Shown: piece after piece, positions 44,787-55,224 of the stretch | Layout: the number at the start of each line of letters is the position of its first letter | Numbering within the stretch: the first letter of the stretch is position 1 | Origin: Bacteroidales bacterium | Lineage (GTDB): Bacteria; Bacteroidota; Bacteroidia; Bacteroidales; UBA932 | Reading direction: 5' to 3' | NCBI GenBank assembly: GCA_017559545.1 | Contig: JAFYRK010000019.1 | Span: 1-64,000, forward strand | Length of the DNA stretch: 64,000 nt | The notes under the pieces: generated by a model | What the model was told of the DNA's origin: nothing | Database searches by the model: none | What the model saw: only the letters and a program-made list of their open reading frames with translations | Program-made: the position numbers and the translations under genes

Positions 44787-46235
44787 TTAGTTATCTGTTT
44801 CTGATGATGGGAGAGGAAGCACGAACACCGCATCGGACGGCACAGGGTTCTTGCTTGATAGTGAAGAAAACAGCACAGGAGCAAACATACGCTTATACAT
44901 GTAGAACATCTGTCCCTCGCCATACATCTCCCTGATGTACTCATACCTGAGGATATCCTCAGTCAGGCTCTGAAGGTTACCCACTCCCCTGTTTGCTCGA
45001 AGCCTGTTTACATAGGCCACACCTGCACCGATATTCTCTGAACAGCTTTCTGCCGCAATGAGATACATCTCGCCAAGCCTTATCATCGGAATCATAGTAT
45101 TCTTGATGTTTCCAGAATCCACCATATCCGAATACTTGTAGAAATACCTGTTTGCACCTGTCGCAACCCAATTGACCCTATACCTGTAGTCATCCTGGTT
45201 GCCTCCAGTCATGGCTCCGCCTCCGAAGACAAGGTTGCTCATCAGGTCATTATCCATCCTGAACACATAGTTCGGGATACGGCTTGGGTCATAGTAGTTC
45301 TTGAAAAGCTTGTTTCTCTGCGAATGGGACAAGGCGAAGATCACCTCAGATGAGAATATCCTGTCAGGATCATCCGGAGAACCGGTCACAAGGTTTCTGT
45401 CCACGAACGGGAATATACCTTCGTCACCAGCCTGAATCACCTCTCTTGCATACTTGAATGCTGATTCCTTATCACCGAAATACAAGCCTGAACGCGCCAG
45501 AAGGGCAGTCACGGCAAAATAGTTCATTCGGAGATTCCTGTAATACATGAATGTCGACGACCCATCTGCCGGAGCCGAGGCCATCGTTCCGGAAGTCCTC
45601 ACGGGATCATTGGCAAGGAGGATGCGGGCCTCGTTCAAGTCACGGGTTATCTCAGCCGCGACCTGCGAAGCGGTCAGTATCTCATTAGGTGTGACCGAAT
45701 ATCTTTTGTAATAAGGGATAGCTGGAGCCTCAGGATTATGTGCATATACAGGACCGAAAAGACGAAGCAAGTCGAAATGCAGCATCGCCCTCAGAGCCAG
45801 AGCCTCACCTTTGATAACCTTCAGGTTGTCACCTGAGAACCTGACTGTTGTCTTGTCGATATTCTCAAGCAGAAGGTTGCAGTTAAGGATCAGTGCATAT
45901 GCCTTGTTCCAGGTCTCGTTGATCCTTGCACGCCAGTAATCTGTCCCATACTTATATGCAGCAAGATCCGCATAGTTTCCCCATACGGAATTATCGGTTC
46001 CGATCACATACGCTCCGCCCATGATCTCAACCATCTCGACAGAGAGCGCAGCTCCGTAAAGCATGTCGCTGTTCAGCTCGATATAAATGCCGTTGAGAAG
46101 CTTCATGTATCCTGACTCCGAAGACAGAAGCTCATCCTCAGAAATCTTGTCATATGGCTTCACATCCAGCCAGGCGTCGCATGAGCAAAGCATCATCAGC
46201 GCCACAAAAGCAATATATGTAAATACTTTTCTCAT
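44787..46235 (-). CDS. RagB/SusD family nutrient-binding lipoprotein
   Basis: 482 aa. Lipobox Cys19 (MLCSC) followed by DAWLDVKPYDKISEDELL, the usual SusD opening. TPR-like helices include ETWNKAYALILNCNLLLENI and ALALRAMLHFDLLRLFGPV. The C-terminal part has IPMIRLGEMYLIAAESC and VNRLRANRGV. SusD proteins form a lid on the SusC barrel and bind the ligand; RagB of Porphyromonas, a close type, binds peptides. The partner susC-like gene is 5 nt upstream. Confidence 0.95.
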   Translation of the reverse strand: MRKVFTYIAFVALMMLCSCDAWLDVKPYDKISEDELLSSESGYMKLLNGIYIELNSDMLYGAALSVEMVEIMGGAYVIGTDNSVWGNYADLAAYKYGTDYWRARINETWNKAYALILNCNLLLENIDKTTVRFSGDNLKVIKGEALALRAMLHFDLLRLFGPVYAHNPEAPAIPYYKRYSVTPNEILTASQVAAEITRDLNEARILLANDPVRTSGTMASAPADGSSTFMYYRNLRMNYFAVTALLARSGLYFGDKESAFKYAREVIQAGDEGIFPFVDRNLVTGSPDDPDRIFSSEVIFALSHSQRNKLFKNYYDPSRIPNYVFRMDNDLMSNLVFGGGAMTGGNQDDYRYRVNWVATGANRYFYKYSDMVDSGNIKNTMIPMIRLGEMYLIAAESCSENIGAGVAYVNRLRANRGVGNLQSLTEDILRYEYIREMYGEGQMFYMYKRMFAPVLFSSLSSKNPVPSDAVFVLPLPSSETDN

Positions 46236-46240
46236 ACCTT

Positions 46241-49200
46241 CTAGAATGTTATGCCTAATGACATGGTTACTGATCTTGCAAACGGATAATCGATGCCTCG
46301 CTCCACGCGTACTGATGTTGCCCTGAACACGTCAGTCATGGTGAGCTGGACATTCATCGCACCGAGTCTCATCCTTCTTGCTATCCTGTCAGGGAATTCG
46401 TATCCAATGTTGAAGGACTCTCCTACGAGGGAGTTGTCATCCATCACGAAACGTGACGACTTCTCAGTCCTCTGAACCAGGGATATTCCCTTGAAATATG
46501 CATCACGGTTGGTCTCCGACCATCTGTCATACAAAGCTCTCTTGTCCTGGTTGTTGTATACTTCCTGGGTACCGATGTTCTCCACCTTCTGGAAAAGGGA
46601 CGAGTTGAACACCTGACCTCCCCAGCGATATCTCAGGAAGCATCCCACAGACAGCCCCTTGAAATAAAGTGATGTACCTATCAGTCCCTCGACCTTCGGC
46701 TGCGTGTCTCCTACGACAACCTCATCATTTACATCATATGTGAAAGAGTACGTTCCGTCTTTCTTGATGAAAAGCTCCTTTCCGGTCGCAGGGTCGATTC
46801 CCGCTGAACGTACCGCCCAGATCGCTGTCGGGCTTCCTCCGTCATAATATCTTGTAGTTCCGACCAATGAGGATTTTCCGCTCTCATTCAAGGCAGCAAA
46901 CGAATTGCCGATGTTTGCATAGGCTGACTTTGAGCTGGTGGCATTAACTGTGACATTCCATATTATGCCCTCGGAAGGCCTGTAGACTGGCGAAACGCGA
47001 AGTGCAGCCTCCCATCCTCTTGTTTTCTGTGCACCGGCATTCATGGCCACTGTGGTCACACCCATTGATCCCGGAGTGCTGATTACAGCTAGAAGAGGGT
47101 CAGTGTACTTCCAATAATAGTCCAGGGTCATGTTTATCCTTTCACCCCAGAAGGTCAGGTCGGCACCAACGTCATAATTGGTGGTTTCCTGCCATGCAAG
47201 GTCTGCATTTCCAAGTGCATTGAGGATAACACCTGTACCGAAGACATTGGTCATCCATCCGTTGAACTTGTATGTAGAGAACGCCTGATATGCCGAGAAG
47301 TTCTGGTTACCAGGATTTCCGACCGATCCTCTCAGCTTGAGCAATGAGAAGAAGTCAGAGTTCTGCATGAACGGTTCCTTATGGATATTCCAACCGGTTC
47401 CTACTGACCAGGTGTTTCTGAAACGGTTGCCGGTTCCAAACATCGAGGCACCGTCAAGACGATAGTTGAAATCGATCAGATATCGTTCCGCATAGGCATA
47501 TCCTCCGTTGATGTAGAAGCTGGCTGCGCGCTTGAGGCTCTCGCTGTAGTCCGGAGAGTCTCCGACTGGGTATCCGTTGGCGAAAGACGGCGCATCAAAC
47601 TGGTCGTCTGTGAAACCTGTTGCCGAATAGCCATAGATCTGGCGATGGTTATTGCTGAAGTTGAATCCTCCCACAGCGTTGACCATATGCTTCTTTGCAA
47701 TCAGCTTACCGAAAGTAACGGCAACATCTCCCTCATAAACCAGCTCATTGATCTGCGTATTGGTGTAAAGACCTTTCTCTGTCTCACCCATGTCGTCAAA
47801 CTGAGTGTGAAGAGGCGAAAGCCTGGTCTGCTCGTCATCATCCTGCTTTGTGAGACCGAACTTCGCTCTCAGGCGGAGTTCCTTGGTAACGAACCACTCG
47901 AAGATGAAATTATTGGTGAATCCGAATCCTGTCGCCTTATCCCAGTTGTTAAGATGCGCATTCCACAGAGGATTGGCCACAGGGTAATCGTCTACACCAT
48001 CTTCAGGATAATAGAGATACCTGTCTACCTTGCCGTCAGCGTTGTACTTCCTGTAATATGGGTTTGCATAGGCATACTCGGCGAAAGATACGGTCGGATT
48101 GGTGACGTCAAGCCAGTTGAGCGAAAGCTTGTTGCTGAACTGGAACTTACCTGTACGATAGATCAGGTCCACGTTTCCTTCCAAGGTCCTTCGGTCAGAG
48201 TCCTTCATGACTCCTCCCACGTTTCCTATACTCAATCCGATTCCATATCTGATCTTGTCCTCACCGCCCTCCGCATAGATGTTATGCTTATGGGTAAAGC
48301 CCGGACGGATAGGCTCGCTGAGCCAATATGTGTCCACACCTCTCTCGATCTCCTTAAGCCTTTCATTGCGGAGGTCATCGAGTCTCATCTGCGCGAACGG
48401 ATCACCTGTATTATCCTTATACACACCGGCAAGTGTCTCGAACTCAAGCTTTTCACGGGCATTCATGAGGTTATAGTCACTCAGATCCGCCAATGAAAGT
48501 CCAAAATCGCCCTTATATGAAAGCTGAAGTCTTCCACGAGCCGGAGCCTTAGTCTCGATCACAACGACACCATTGGAAGCCTTCGAACCATAGATTGCTG
48601 TCGAAGCCGCATCCTTCAGGATGGTCACCGAAGCCACACGGTTCATGTTAAGATTCATGATGGTCTCCAGAGTGGTCTCGAAACCGTCCAGGATGAAGAG
48701 AGGCTGGTTGGGATCCGTTCCATACTCCTCCTTCATGCCGGCCACACTGGTCTTACCTCGGATCTCGATGTCAGGCATGACATTAGGATTGGATCCGAAC
48801 TGAGAGCTTTCCATCATCTTGAATGACGGATCAAGCGTCTTGAGACTCTGAAGGACATTCGATGTGCCGACAGCCTTGAGCTGATCTGTCTTGAATGTCG
48901 CCGAGGCACCTGTAAAACTCTCCTTCTTCCTCTCATACACACCTGTAACCACGACATCATCCAGTTGCTCAGCATTGGCGCTCATGACTATACGGCTGAA
49001 AGATCCGGCGTTCTTCTGAGTGTATAGCTTCACAACATCCTCATAACCGATATATGAGAATACGATCTCAGACTGCTCTCCGTTCACTTTCAGTTCATAA
49101 AGTCCGTCTACATCCGTAATGACACCGTGATTCGTACCACTGACAATGACGGATACCCCGATAAGAGGGTAACCGTCACTGGCATCCACTACTTTTCCTT

Positions 49201-49279
49201 TCAAGACAGTCTGCGCACCTTGAGCCCAGACCGTACATATCGAGAAAAGCGAAATCAATATCGCAAGAATCCTTCTCAC
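46241..49279 (-). CDS. SusC/RagA family TonB-linked outer-membrane transporter
   Basis: 1012 aa. After a signal peptide (ending AQGAQ) comes a carboxypeptidase-regulatory-like domain (residues 27-100, VLKGKVVDASDGYPLIGVSVIV). The plug contains VVVTGVYERKKESFTGA and ATSAI-type motifs (ILKDAASTAIYGSKASNGVVVI). The large barrel ends ARSVTMSLGITF. It imports oligomeric nutrients with the SusD lid. The substrate class is not readable here; the protease neighbour and the lack of glycoside hydrolases point towards peptides. It starts 11 nt after the BACON/Fn3 gene. Confidence 0.96.
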   Translation of the reverse strand: MRRILAILISLFSICTVWAQGAQTVLKGKVVDASDGYPLIGVSVIVSGTNHGVITDVDGLYELKVNGEQSEIVFSYIGYEDVVKLYTQKNAGSFSRIVMSANAEQLDDVVVTGVYERKKESFTGASATFKTDQLKAVGTSNVLQSLKTLDPSFKMMESSQFGSNPNVMPDIEIRGKTSVAGMKEEYGTDPNQPLFILDGFETTLETIMNLNMNRVASVTILKDAASTAIYGSKASNGVVVIETKAPARGRLQLSYKGDFGLSLADLSDYNLMNAREKLEFETLAGVYKDNTGDPFAQMRLDDLRNERLKEIERGVDTYWLSEPIRPGFTHKHNIYAEGGEDKIRYGIGLSIGNVGGVMKDSDRRTLEGNVDLIYRTGKFQFSNKLSLNWLDVTNPTVSFAEYAYANPYYRKYNADGKVDRYLYYPEDGVDDYPVANPLWNAHLNNWDKATGFGFTNNFIFEWFVTKELRLRAKFGLTKQDDDEQTRLSPLHTQFDDMGETEKGLYTNTQINELVYEGDVAVTFGKLIAKKHMVNAVGGFNFSNNHRQIYGYSATGFTDDQFDAPSFANGYPVGDSPDYSESLKRAASFYINGGYAYAERYLIDFNYRLDGASMFGTGNRFRNTWSVGTGWNIHKEPFMQNSDFFSLLKLRGSVGNPGNQNFSAYQAFSTYKFNGWMTNVFGTGVILNALGNADLAWQETTNYDVGADLTFWGERINMTLDYYWKYTDPLLAVISTPGSMGVTTVAMNAGAQKTRGWEAALRVSPVYRPSEGIIWNVTVNATSSKSAYANIGNSFAALNESGKSSLVGTTRYYDGGSPTAIWAVRSAGIDPATGKELFIKKDGTYSFTYDVNDEVVVGDTQPKVEGLIGTSLYFKGLSVGCFLRYRWGGQVFNSSLFQKVENIGTQEVYNNQDKRALYDRWSETNRDAYFKGISLVQRTEKSSRFVMDDNSLVGESFNIGYEFPDRIARRMRLGAMNVQLTMTDVFRATSVRVERGIDYPFARSVTMSLGITF

Positions 49280-49290
49280 TAAGTTTGCTT

Positions 49291-51618
49291 TTAGAATTTC
49301 CTTATCCTGTTTTCCTTTCTGACCTGCTCCATCTTAGCTGCATTGTACCTGTCATCACCCTGAGGCCTGTCCTTCTTCAGGTCAAATGACATCTCCGGAA
49401 GAGCGTAAGGTATCTTCACGTCCCGAGTAAGTGTCGGCGACTTTGTAAACAGCTCGCTTATGTCTGAAGCATTGTACTTCCTGAAAGTATATTTCTGACG
49501 ATATACCCTGCTGTATCGGCCCTCATTGTCGATTGCCATTGCAGCGATCACTACAGCCTTATTCCATGGAGCCCTGAAGTTCACTGTCTCGGCATAGTAT
49601 ACTCCATAGTATACGAGGGTCTCATAAAGCATTGCATCCGGATACTGTGCTGGATCCTCAAGCCCGGTCTCATACTCGAAGATGGTGTAATAGTATGACT
49701 TATAATCTCCGTCGATAGTGATCGAAACCGGTACCATGGCATAATCCTTATACTGAGCTCCGGCATCCGGATTTATATCATAAAGGTCATCTCCGTCATA
49801 GAACTTGTCGAATGTAGCTGTGATGGTAGTCGGAGAATAATTTTCCTCACCAGTAGTGTAGACATCACTGAATACAACGTCTGCCAGGAACTCACCTGTG
49901 TTGTAGTCCATAACTACAGCCGCAACCTTGTAGCCTGTGTTCGGAGCAAGGAATGATATCATACCGGTAGAGACGCCCTGAGATAGTTCGTAATAGCTGA
50001 ACTCATACAAGTCGCCATAGTAAGATTTCTGAATGAGGTCAGTGATGTTCTCTCTTACCTGATCTGCGGTAGTGTCCGGAGAATATACATACCAATAATA
50101 GAAGTGTGCGGCATCTGAAGGAGTCACTGTGATGTTGAGGGAGTTTGATCCGGCCTCATTGAGGACGAAGTCAAAAGTACAGTCCTCAGCAGGTCCGGCC
50201 GGCACTGTCCTTACGGTAAACTTCTGCATCGCTGTGGTCTGCTTGCCTGCCTTGTAGCCAAATACAACCATAGTGTACTCAGTGTCAGGGTCAAGACCTC
50301 TCATTCGTCCTGCAATGTCACCTTCATAGACATAGTTCAGAAGGCCGAATGTGCCATAATCCTCCACCAGATGGGCATAGATCTGCTCCTCGTTCATTCC
50401 TTCCATGAAGCGCGATGGCTCTGCAATCATCACATAAGGGTCGCTATTGGTAGTCTTGACTTCGACATAGAATGAAGACTGGTCCACATCATCGCCTACA
50501 GTGACTGTTATCTGATTGCTTGACGGAGTCACATCGGCAGATGTGTGCCATTTGTATGCAGCCTCTCCTTCAAAGTTGCAATCCTCATCCCACTTGCAGG
50601 CAAAGACGATATACTCTGTCAAAGCCATGCACTCGAACTGACTATTCACCTCATTTATATCACTGTACCACTCAAAGTACTCTGCTCGTGTAGTAAGGTA
50701 CTCGTAATCAATAAGATCCTGGATATCCCACTCTACATATGCCTGGAACACCTTTACCGGATCATCACCGTACTGAGCGGCATAGCTGTCGTATGTCTCC
50801 CTGTCCATGAGATTCCAATAATAATATACGCCATCATGAGATGGGGTAACGGTCACATCCATGATGTTGTTCTCCTCCTTGATCTGTACATCAAGGGTAA
50901 TCGGACCGTCATATGGAGGCTGCGTAACAGCAGGTACAGAGTAGATTTCAGTTGTACGCTCTCCCTCGGCAGTCAATCCATATACATAGATGACATACTC
51001 TGAGTTTGGATCAAGTCCCTTGTACTTAAGGTTCTGGAATGATCCCTTGTTAAGGATGGTGCTGATGTAGTCAGAAAGAGGCACTCCCTGGTTCTGAGCC
51101 TCTAGAGAATAATAAGAGAGGTCCTCCTGGAAGATCTGTTCGTCAGACTCCATTTCCTCGAACCACTCCTTGCCGACTACCTGACCGACCCATGTAAGCT
51201 CGCTGTCAAGAGTCTGCACCGAGAAGATCACAGAGGTCGCCTGTGTTTCCTCAAGGTTGAGAACAATCGGATCCTCCCAGATGGTCTGTGACACTGTGAT
51301 CGCAACCTCCTCATAGTCCTGATATGAGACTCTGACGAGTGCCTCACGGAGAGCACCCGTCTCGTTCTTTTCAGCAGTCAGCTCAATAAGACGTGCCTTG
51401 TCTGTGCTTACTGTGAGCCACTCGGCATCATTGGCAACAGACACCTGAGCACCCTGGTCGGCACCGTTGATCTGATATACCACCTTTACTGTCGCACCCT
51501 GTGATCCGATCACGACATCGGTCTGAGACAGCTCTATATTGCGTTCAACCTCGATTGCAGGCTCTACGCATGAAAATACTGCCAGCAGAGTGGCTATGAT
51601 GAATAGTATTCTTTTCAT
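49291..51618 (-). CDS. BACON/Fn3 surface lipoprotein, paralogue A
   Basis: 775 aa from the ATG at 51618 (MKRILFIIATLLAVFSC, lipobox Cys17). The longer frame upstream runs through a dispersed repeat and has no signal peptide. Residues 30-115 are a BACON domain (NDAEWLTVSTDKARLIELTA). Then follow about four Fn3-like domains marked by YVIYVYGLTAEGERTTE, EYIVFACKWDEDC and DTEYTMVVFGYKAG. It is a clear paralogue of 52782-55211, sharing the order of all these motifs. BACON domains are taken to bind carbohydrate or glycoprotein; no enzyme domain seen. Immediately precedes susC. Confidence 0.85.
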   Translation of the reverse strand: MKRILFIIATLLAVFSCVEPAIEVERNIELSQTDVVIGSQGATVKVVYQINGADQGAQVSVANDAEWLTVSTDKARLIELTAEKNETGALREALVRVSYQDYEEVAITVSQTIWEDPIVLNLEETQATSVIFSVQTLDSELTWVGQVVGKEWFEEMESDEQIFQEDLSYYSLEAQNQGVPLSDYISTILNKGSFQNLKYKGLDPNSEYVIYVYGLTAEGERTTEIYSVPAVTQPPYDGPITLDVQIKEENNIMDVTVTPSHDGVYYYWNLMDRETYDSYAAQYGDDPVKVFQAYVEWDIQDLIDYEYLTTRAEYFEWYSDINEVNSQFECMALTEYIVFACKWDEDCNFEGEAAYKWHTSADVTPSSNQITVTVGDDVDQSSFYVEVKTTNSDPYVMIAEPSRFMEGMNEEQIYAHLVEDYGTFGLLNYVYEGDIAGRMRGLDPDTEYTMVVFGYKAGKQTTAMQKFTVRTVPAGPAEDCTFDFVLNEAGSNSLNITVTPSDAAHFYYWYVYSPDTTADQVRENITDLIQKSYYGDLYEFSYYELSQGVSTGMISFLAPNTGYKVAAVVMDYNTGEFLADVVFSDVYTTGEENYSPTTITATFDKFYDGDDLYDINPDAGAQYKDYAMVPVSITIDGDYKSYYYTIFEYETGLEDPAQYPDAMLYETLVYYGVYYAETVNFRAPWNKAVVIAAMAIDNEGRYSRVYRQKYTFRKYNASDISELFTKSPTLTRDVKIPYALPEMSFDLKKDRPQGDDRYNAAKMEQVRKENRIRKF

Positions 51619-51633
51619 TCTTTCCGGATTAAA

Positions 51634-51663
51634 AGATTTCTCGACTTCGCTCAAATGACAAAG
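51634..51663. repeat. Dispersed repeat in the gap before BACON paralogue A
   Basis: AGATTTCTCGACTTCGCTCA is followed by AATGACAAAG. Related to the repeat in the tyrS leader (6251-6310). It fills most of the 46-nt gap between the Omp28 stop and the next start, the widest gap in this part of the cluster. Confidence 0.65.
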
Positions 51664-51664
51664 T

Positions 51665-52777
51665 CTATTTATAATCATAAACGACAGTCTCACCGACCTG
51701 GCAAAGAGCACTGTTCACTACGTCGTAATTTCCATTTGCATCAGCCGCTGTCACAAGAATCAGCACCTCGCAGTTATCAGCAACCCATGATTCCTCAACA
51801 GGAAGAACGAAGACCTTTCCTGCCTTCTCTCCGGCCTTGAGCTCCCCAAGCTTCTCTCCCACGAAAGAAAGCTGCGAAACCTTACCGGCCGCATATCTGA
51901 GAGCATTGTCATGAGTATTATGCCATGACTCCGACATACCCGACTGAAGCGAATAGATGCCGTCCTCAAGGAGCCATGCAGCCAAACGGTAGCTGTTTGC
52001 ATCAGCCGCCTTGACCTCGACATTCACCAGAATATCATCGCCAGACTGTTTTACTGCAGCTGCGATTCCTACCGGAGCCTTATCCTTCTTCAGCTGATCG
52101 ATCTGAGCCTTGATCTCAGAAAGACCAGTACCGGCAGAGGTAGAGGTAAGATTGAATGTCAACATAGGATACATTCCTGTAAGGTTATATGCCATCGATA
52201 GGTCTCGCGCAGCCTCTGAATATGCCGCATCCGCTTCTCCACCGTTATACGAGTGGGAAGCCACATGGTGGTAGAGGCCATTATACGACTCATCCTGAGA
52301 GAGCGTCCTGAGACTCTCCATCATACGCGGACAGTTCGAACATGTTGCTCCTGTGTGCTGGACAAGAAGCATTCTATGTCTGAATGAAACATTATCCTCC
52401 TGAGGGTCTGCAGGAAGTTCCGGCACATCGTTGATCGCAGTGATCACAATATCCTGCGACACCTGAAGACCATACACCGCATAGAAGATATACTCGCCTT
52501 CCATGTCTGTTGTGAACACATTCGAGGTCAGCGGAGCCTTCTCATAAGTGAGGTATATCTCTGCATGCTCGGTAACATCGTGCACTGTACCTTCGGCATC
52601 TATGACGCTAACGGCAAATGTAACCGCATCAGCGCCATCGCTTCTGAGCTGATCTGAACTTGCAGCAAAGGCAAGCTCACCGTCGATGACCGGAACAACG
52701 GTCTCTACCTCATTGCCGCAAGAGCCTAGCATAGCCAACGACAGGATGGTTCCAGCTATAAATTTCCAAATCTTCAT
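51665..52777 (-). CDS. Omp28-related thioredoxin-like lipoprotein, copy 1
   Basis: 370 aa. Lipobox Cys20 (MLGSC). The N-terminal half (35-120) is an Ig-like domain (DGADAVTFAVSVIDAEGTVHDVT... EYIFYAVYG). The C-terminal half is a thioredoxin-like Omp28 domain with CxxC at Cys146/Cys149 in QHTGATCSNCPRMMESL and HHVASHSYN. The Omp28 family is named after a Porphyromonas outer-membrane protein; the redox role is inferred from CxxC. Paired with the BACON protein 46 nt downstream. Confidence 0.87.
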   Translation of the reverse strand: MKIWKFIAGTILSLAMLGSCGNEVETVVPVIDGELAFAASSDQLRSDGADAVTFAVSVIDAEGTVHDVTEHAEIYLTYEKAPLTSNVFTTDMEGEYIFYAVYGLQVSQDIVITAINDVPELPADPQEDNVSFRHRMLLVQHTGATCSNCPRMMESLRTLSQDESYNGLYHHVASHSYNGGEADAAYSEAARDLSMAYNLTGMYPMLTFNLTSTSAGTGLSEIKAQIDQLKKDKAPVGIAAAVKQSGDDILVNVEVKAADANSYRLAAWLLEDGIYSLQSGMSESWHNTHDNALRYAAGKVSQLSFVGEKLGELKAGEKAGKVFVLPVEESWVADNCEVLILVTAADANGNYDVVNSALCQVGETVVYDYK

Positions 52778-52781
52778 AATA

Positions 52782-55211
52782 TTATCTTGCTATCATCTTT
52801 GATTTACGTGTCTTCTGGACGAAAAACTCCTTCATGATTCTCTCGCGACGGACTTCCTTGACCTTTGCCATTGCCTCGTCATGCTTTGCCTGAAGCTGGT
52901 GCGCATCGAGTCTACCCTGCTGCAGGCTCTTCGATGCCACAGCGGCAGTATGCAGAGGCAGCTGCCTTGCCGCCATAAACTGCGACTTCTTCATAGAAGC
53001 GATGAAGTCCTTTGCTGGCGACACACCCTCCTGTGTGAAATACAGAGGAGCACGGTATACCTTGGTCATATTGCCGTCATAGTCATATGCCATGGCCATA
53101 AGTGTCATATGAGTGTCATACTTCACAATGAAGTTTGTTGATTCCCCAGTGAATCCTGATGCCTCAAGACCAGCGTGGAACAACTCGTCAGGATACTCCT
53201 CCTCATCAGTGATGTCGCCTGTGTAGTTTGTATAAATTGCATAGTAATATGCGCTGCAGTTTCCTTTGACGGTAAGTTTGACAGGCATGATCGCATCACC
53301 ATCCTTAAGCAGAGCCTCAAACTGCTTCTGACCGGCATTTATCAACTGGCCAAGGTCGTAATACGAACCATATTCGAAGTTGAATGTGATGTTGGCATAT
53401 GTCTTCTCAAGCGTGGTGAAAGGCTCACTGAAAACGAAGTCTGTAAGGAACTCTCCTGTGTCATAGTCCATGATCACGGCACCCACCTTGTACTCTGTCG
53501 CAGGGAAAAGGTCCCATGCATTTGCACTGTCATCTCCGAGCGAAAGCTCCCAAGACGAGAATGTCTCCACATCTCCCTCATAAGACGCCTCAATGACCTT
53601 GGAAACATAGTCCTTCGCATTCTGATTTGTGTAATATGAAGGATATACAAGCCAATGGTAGAACTGTCCCTTGTCCGATGGAGTAACCTCAATGAAAGCA
53701 TAGTCAACATCAGCGGTCACCTTGAACTCGAAAGTGCAATCCTCAGGATCTCCTGCAGGCAAGGTCTTGAAGTCTACCCTATCCATCTCGCCATTTGTCA
53801 ATGTCCCCGCCTTGTATCCGAACGCAATGATCGAGTACTCAGTGTCAGGACGCATTCTCGTGAATGTCTTGGATACATTGCCAGTAAAGATGTACTCGCT
53901 GACGAGATAGTCATAGTTGGTGGTCACATAAGCAAATATCTCATCATCGGTCATGCCCTGGATCTCGCTTTTCCTTATTGGCATCACTACAAAAGGATCA
54001 TCAAGTGTCACTGTAGCGGTTGCATCAGCTGATGACTGAGTGATGTTCGACACAGACAAGGTGATCTCATTGGCAGAAGCATCCACTGGCTGGCTTGTGT
54101 GCTCATATGTAGATACCGGTCCCACAAGCCTGCACTGGTCGTCCCACTTGCACGCATAGATGACATACTTGGTCGATGCCTTAAGCTCCCAATATCCCCA
54201 ATCCATTACATCCGACTCATTATAGATGATGTAATAGTCATCAGGACCCGAAATCATTCCTAGCTCCATGAGCTCGTTTACCTCAGAATCAATCTCCTCT
54301 GCCTGGATTGCATCACGAAGATTTCCGCCATGCTTCACCTTCCACTCCTCGAGAGTTGTCCATGGCTGGATACCATAGAAATACGGAACACCCGTGTGAG
54401 AAGGGACAATAGAATAGTTCAATATGTAGTCCAGTTCCTCTGCTGTAATTGTGAATGTAATGTCTCCCTCATATGGAGATTCTGTTGTGAAAGGAGCATA
54501 TACGATATCAGTTGTGCGTCTTCCCTCTGCTGTCACGCCATATGCATAAAGAACATAATCCACTGAAGGCTGAAGACCGTCCAGGACAACATCCACCATA
54601 GATCCAGCTGCTGTCATCATCTCGAGGAACTCAGCAAGTGTCATATCCTGGATATCTGCAAGATATCTGAAATACTCAAGGTCGCTCTGGAACAGTTCTT
54701 CATCAGTGTCGAAATACTCGAAGTTCTCCTTGTATGTCACCATAGGGATCCATGTAAGCTCCGGATCCGAAGTAGTCACCGAGAATTTCACAGATGTTGC
54801 AGTTACGTCAGCCACACTGACCTCAAGAGGATTTACAAAGAATTCCTGAGAAACATCGACAGTAACGTCCTCAGCACCCTCATAGCTGAGAACGACCTGA
54901 GCCTCACGTACTGCTCCTGTCTCATTGAGATCTGCAGAGAAAGAGAGGATACGTGCCTTGGATGTGCTTACGGTAAGCCATTCAGCATCATAAGAGACTG
55001 ATATCTTCTTACCCTCGACAGGGTTTTCAATCATATAGGCTACATCCACGGCCGCTCCGTCAGAGGCCAGCTCCACTTCAGATACCGCAAGCTGTATTTC
55101 CGGAACCGGCGGCTTTTCCTCTTCCTGATTTACAGGCTCCTTGATTTCGCTGCAAGAAAGAGCAGCAAGGACTATAGCTGACAATGCAGCCAGATAACGC
55201 ATCAATTTCAT
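52782..55211 (-). CDS. BACON/Fn3 surface lipoprotein, paralogue B
   Basis: 809 aa from the ATG at 55211 (MKLMRYLAALSAIVLAALSC, lipobox Cys20); the longer open frame upstream lacks a signal peptide. BACON domain at about 45-130 (YDAEWLTVSTSKARILSFSA), then Fn3-like domains with YVLYAYGVTAEGRRTTD, KYVIYACKWDDQC and DTEYSIIAFGYKAG. The C terminus is a basic, helical tail (QGRLDAHQLQAKHDEAMAKVKEVRRERI) that differs from paralogue A but is similarly charged. Starts 13 nt after Omp28 copy 2 and ends 4 nt before Omp28 copy 1. Confidence 0.85.
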   Translation of the reverse strand: MKLMRYLAALSAIVLAALSCSEIKEPVNQEEEKPPVPEIQLAVSEVELASDGAAVDVAYMIENPVEGKKISVSYDAEWLTVSTSKARILSFSADLNETGAVREAQVVLSYEGAEDVTVDVSQEFFVNPLEVSVADVTATSVKFSVTTSDPELTWIPMVTYKENFEYFDTDEELFQSDLEYFRYLADIQDMTLAEFLEMMTAAGSMVDVVLDGLQPSVDYVLYAYGVTAEGRRTTDIVYAPFTTESPYEGDITFTITAEELDYILNYSIVPSHTGVPYFYGIQPWTTLEEWKVKHGGNLRDAIQAEEIDSEVNELMELGMISGPDDYYIIYNESDVMDWGYWELKASTKYVIYACKWDDQCRLVGPVSTYEHTSQPVDASANEITLSVSNITQSSADATATVTLDDPFVVMPIRKSEIQGMTDDEIFAYVTTNYDYLVSEYIFTGNVSKTFTRMRPDTEYSIIAFGYKAGTLTNGEMDRVDFKTLPAGDPEDCTFEFKVTADVDYAFIEVTPSDKGQFYHWLVYPSYYTNQNAKDYVSKVIEASYEGDVETFSSWELSLGDDSANAWDLFPATEYKVGAVIMDYDTGEFLTDFVFSEPFTTLEKTYANITFNFEYGSYYDLGQLINAGQKQFEALLKDGDAIMPVKLTVKGNCSAYYYAIYTNYTGDITDEEEYPDELFHAGLEASGFTGESTNFIVKYDTHMTLMAMAYDYDGNMTKVYRAPLYFTQEGVSPAKDFIASMKKSQFMAARQLPLHTAAVASKSLQQGRLDAHQLQAKHDEAMAKVKEVRRERIMKEFFVQKTRKSKMIAR

Positions 55212-55224
55212 AATATGATAATGA

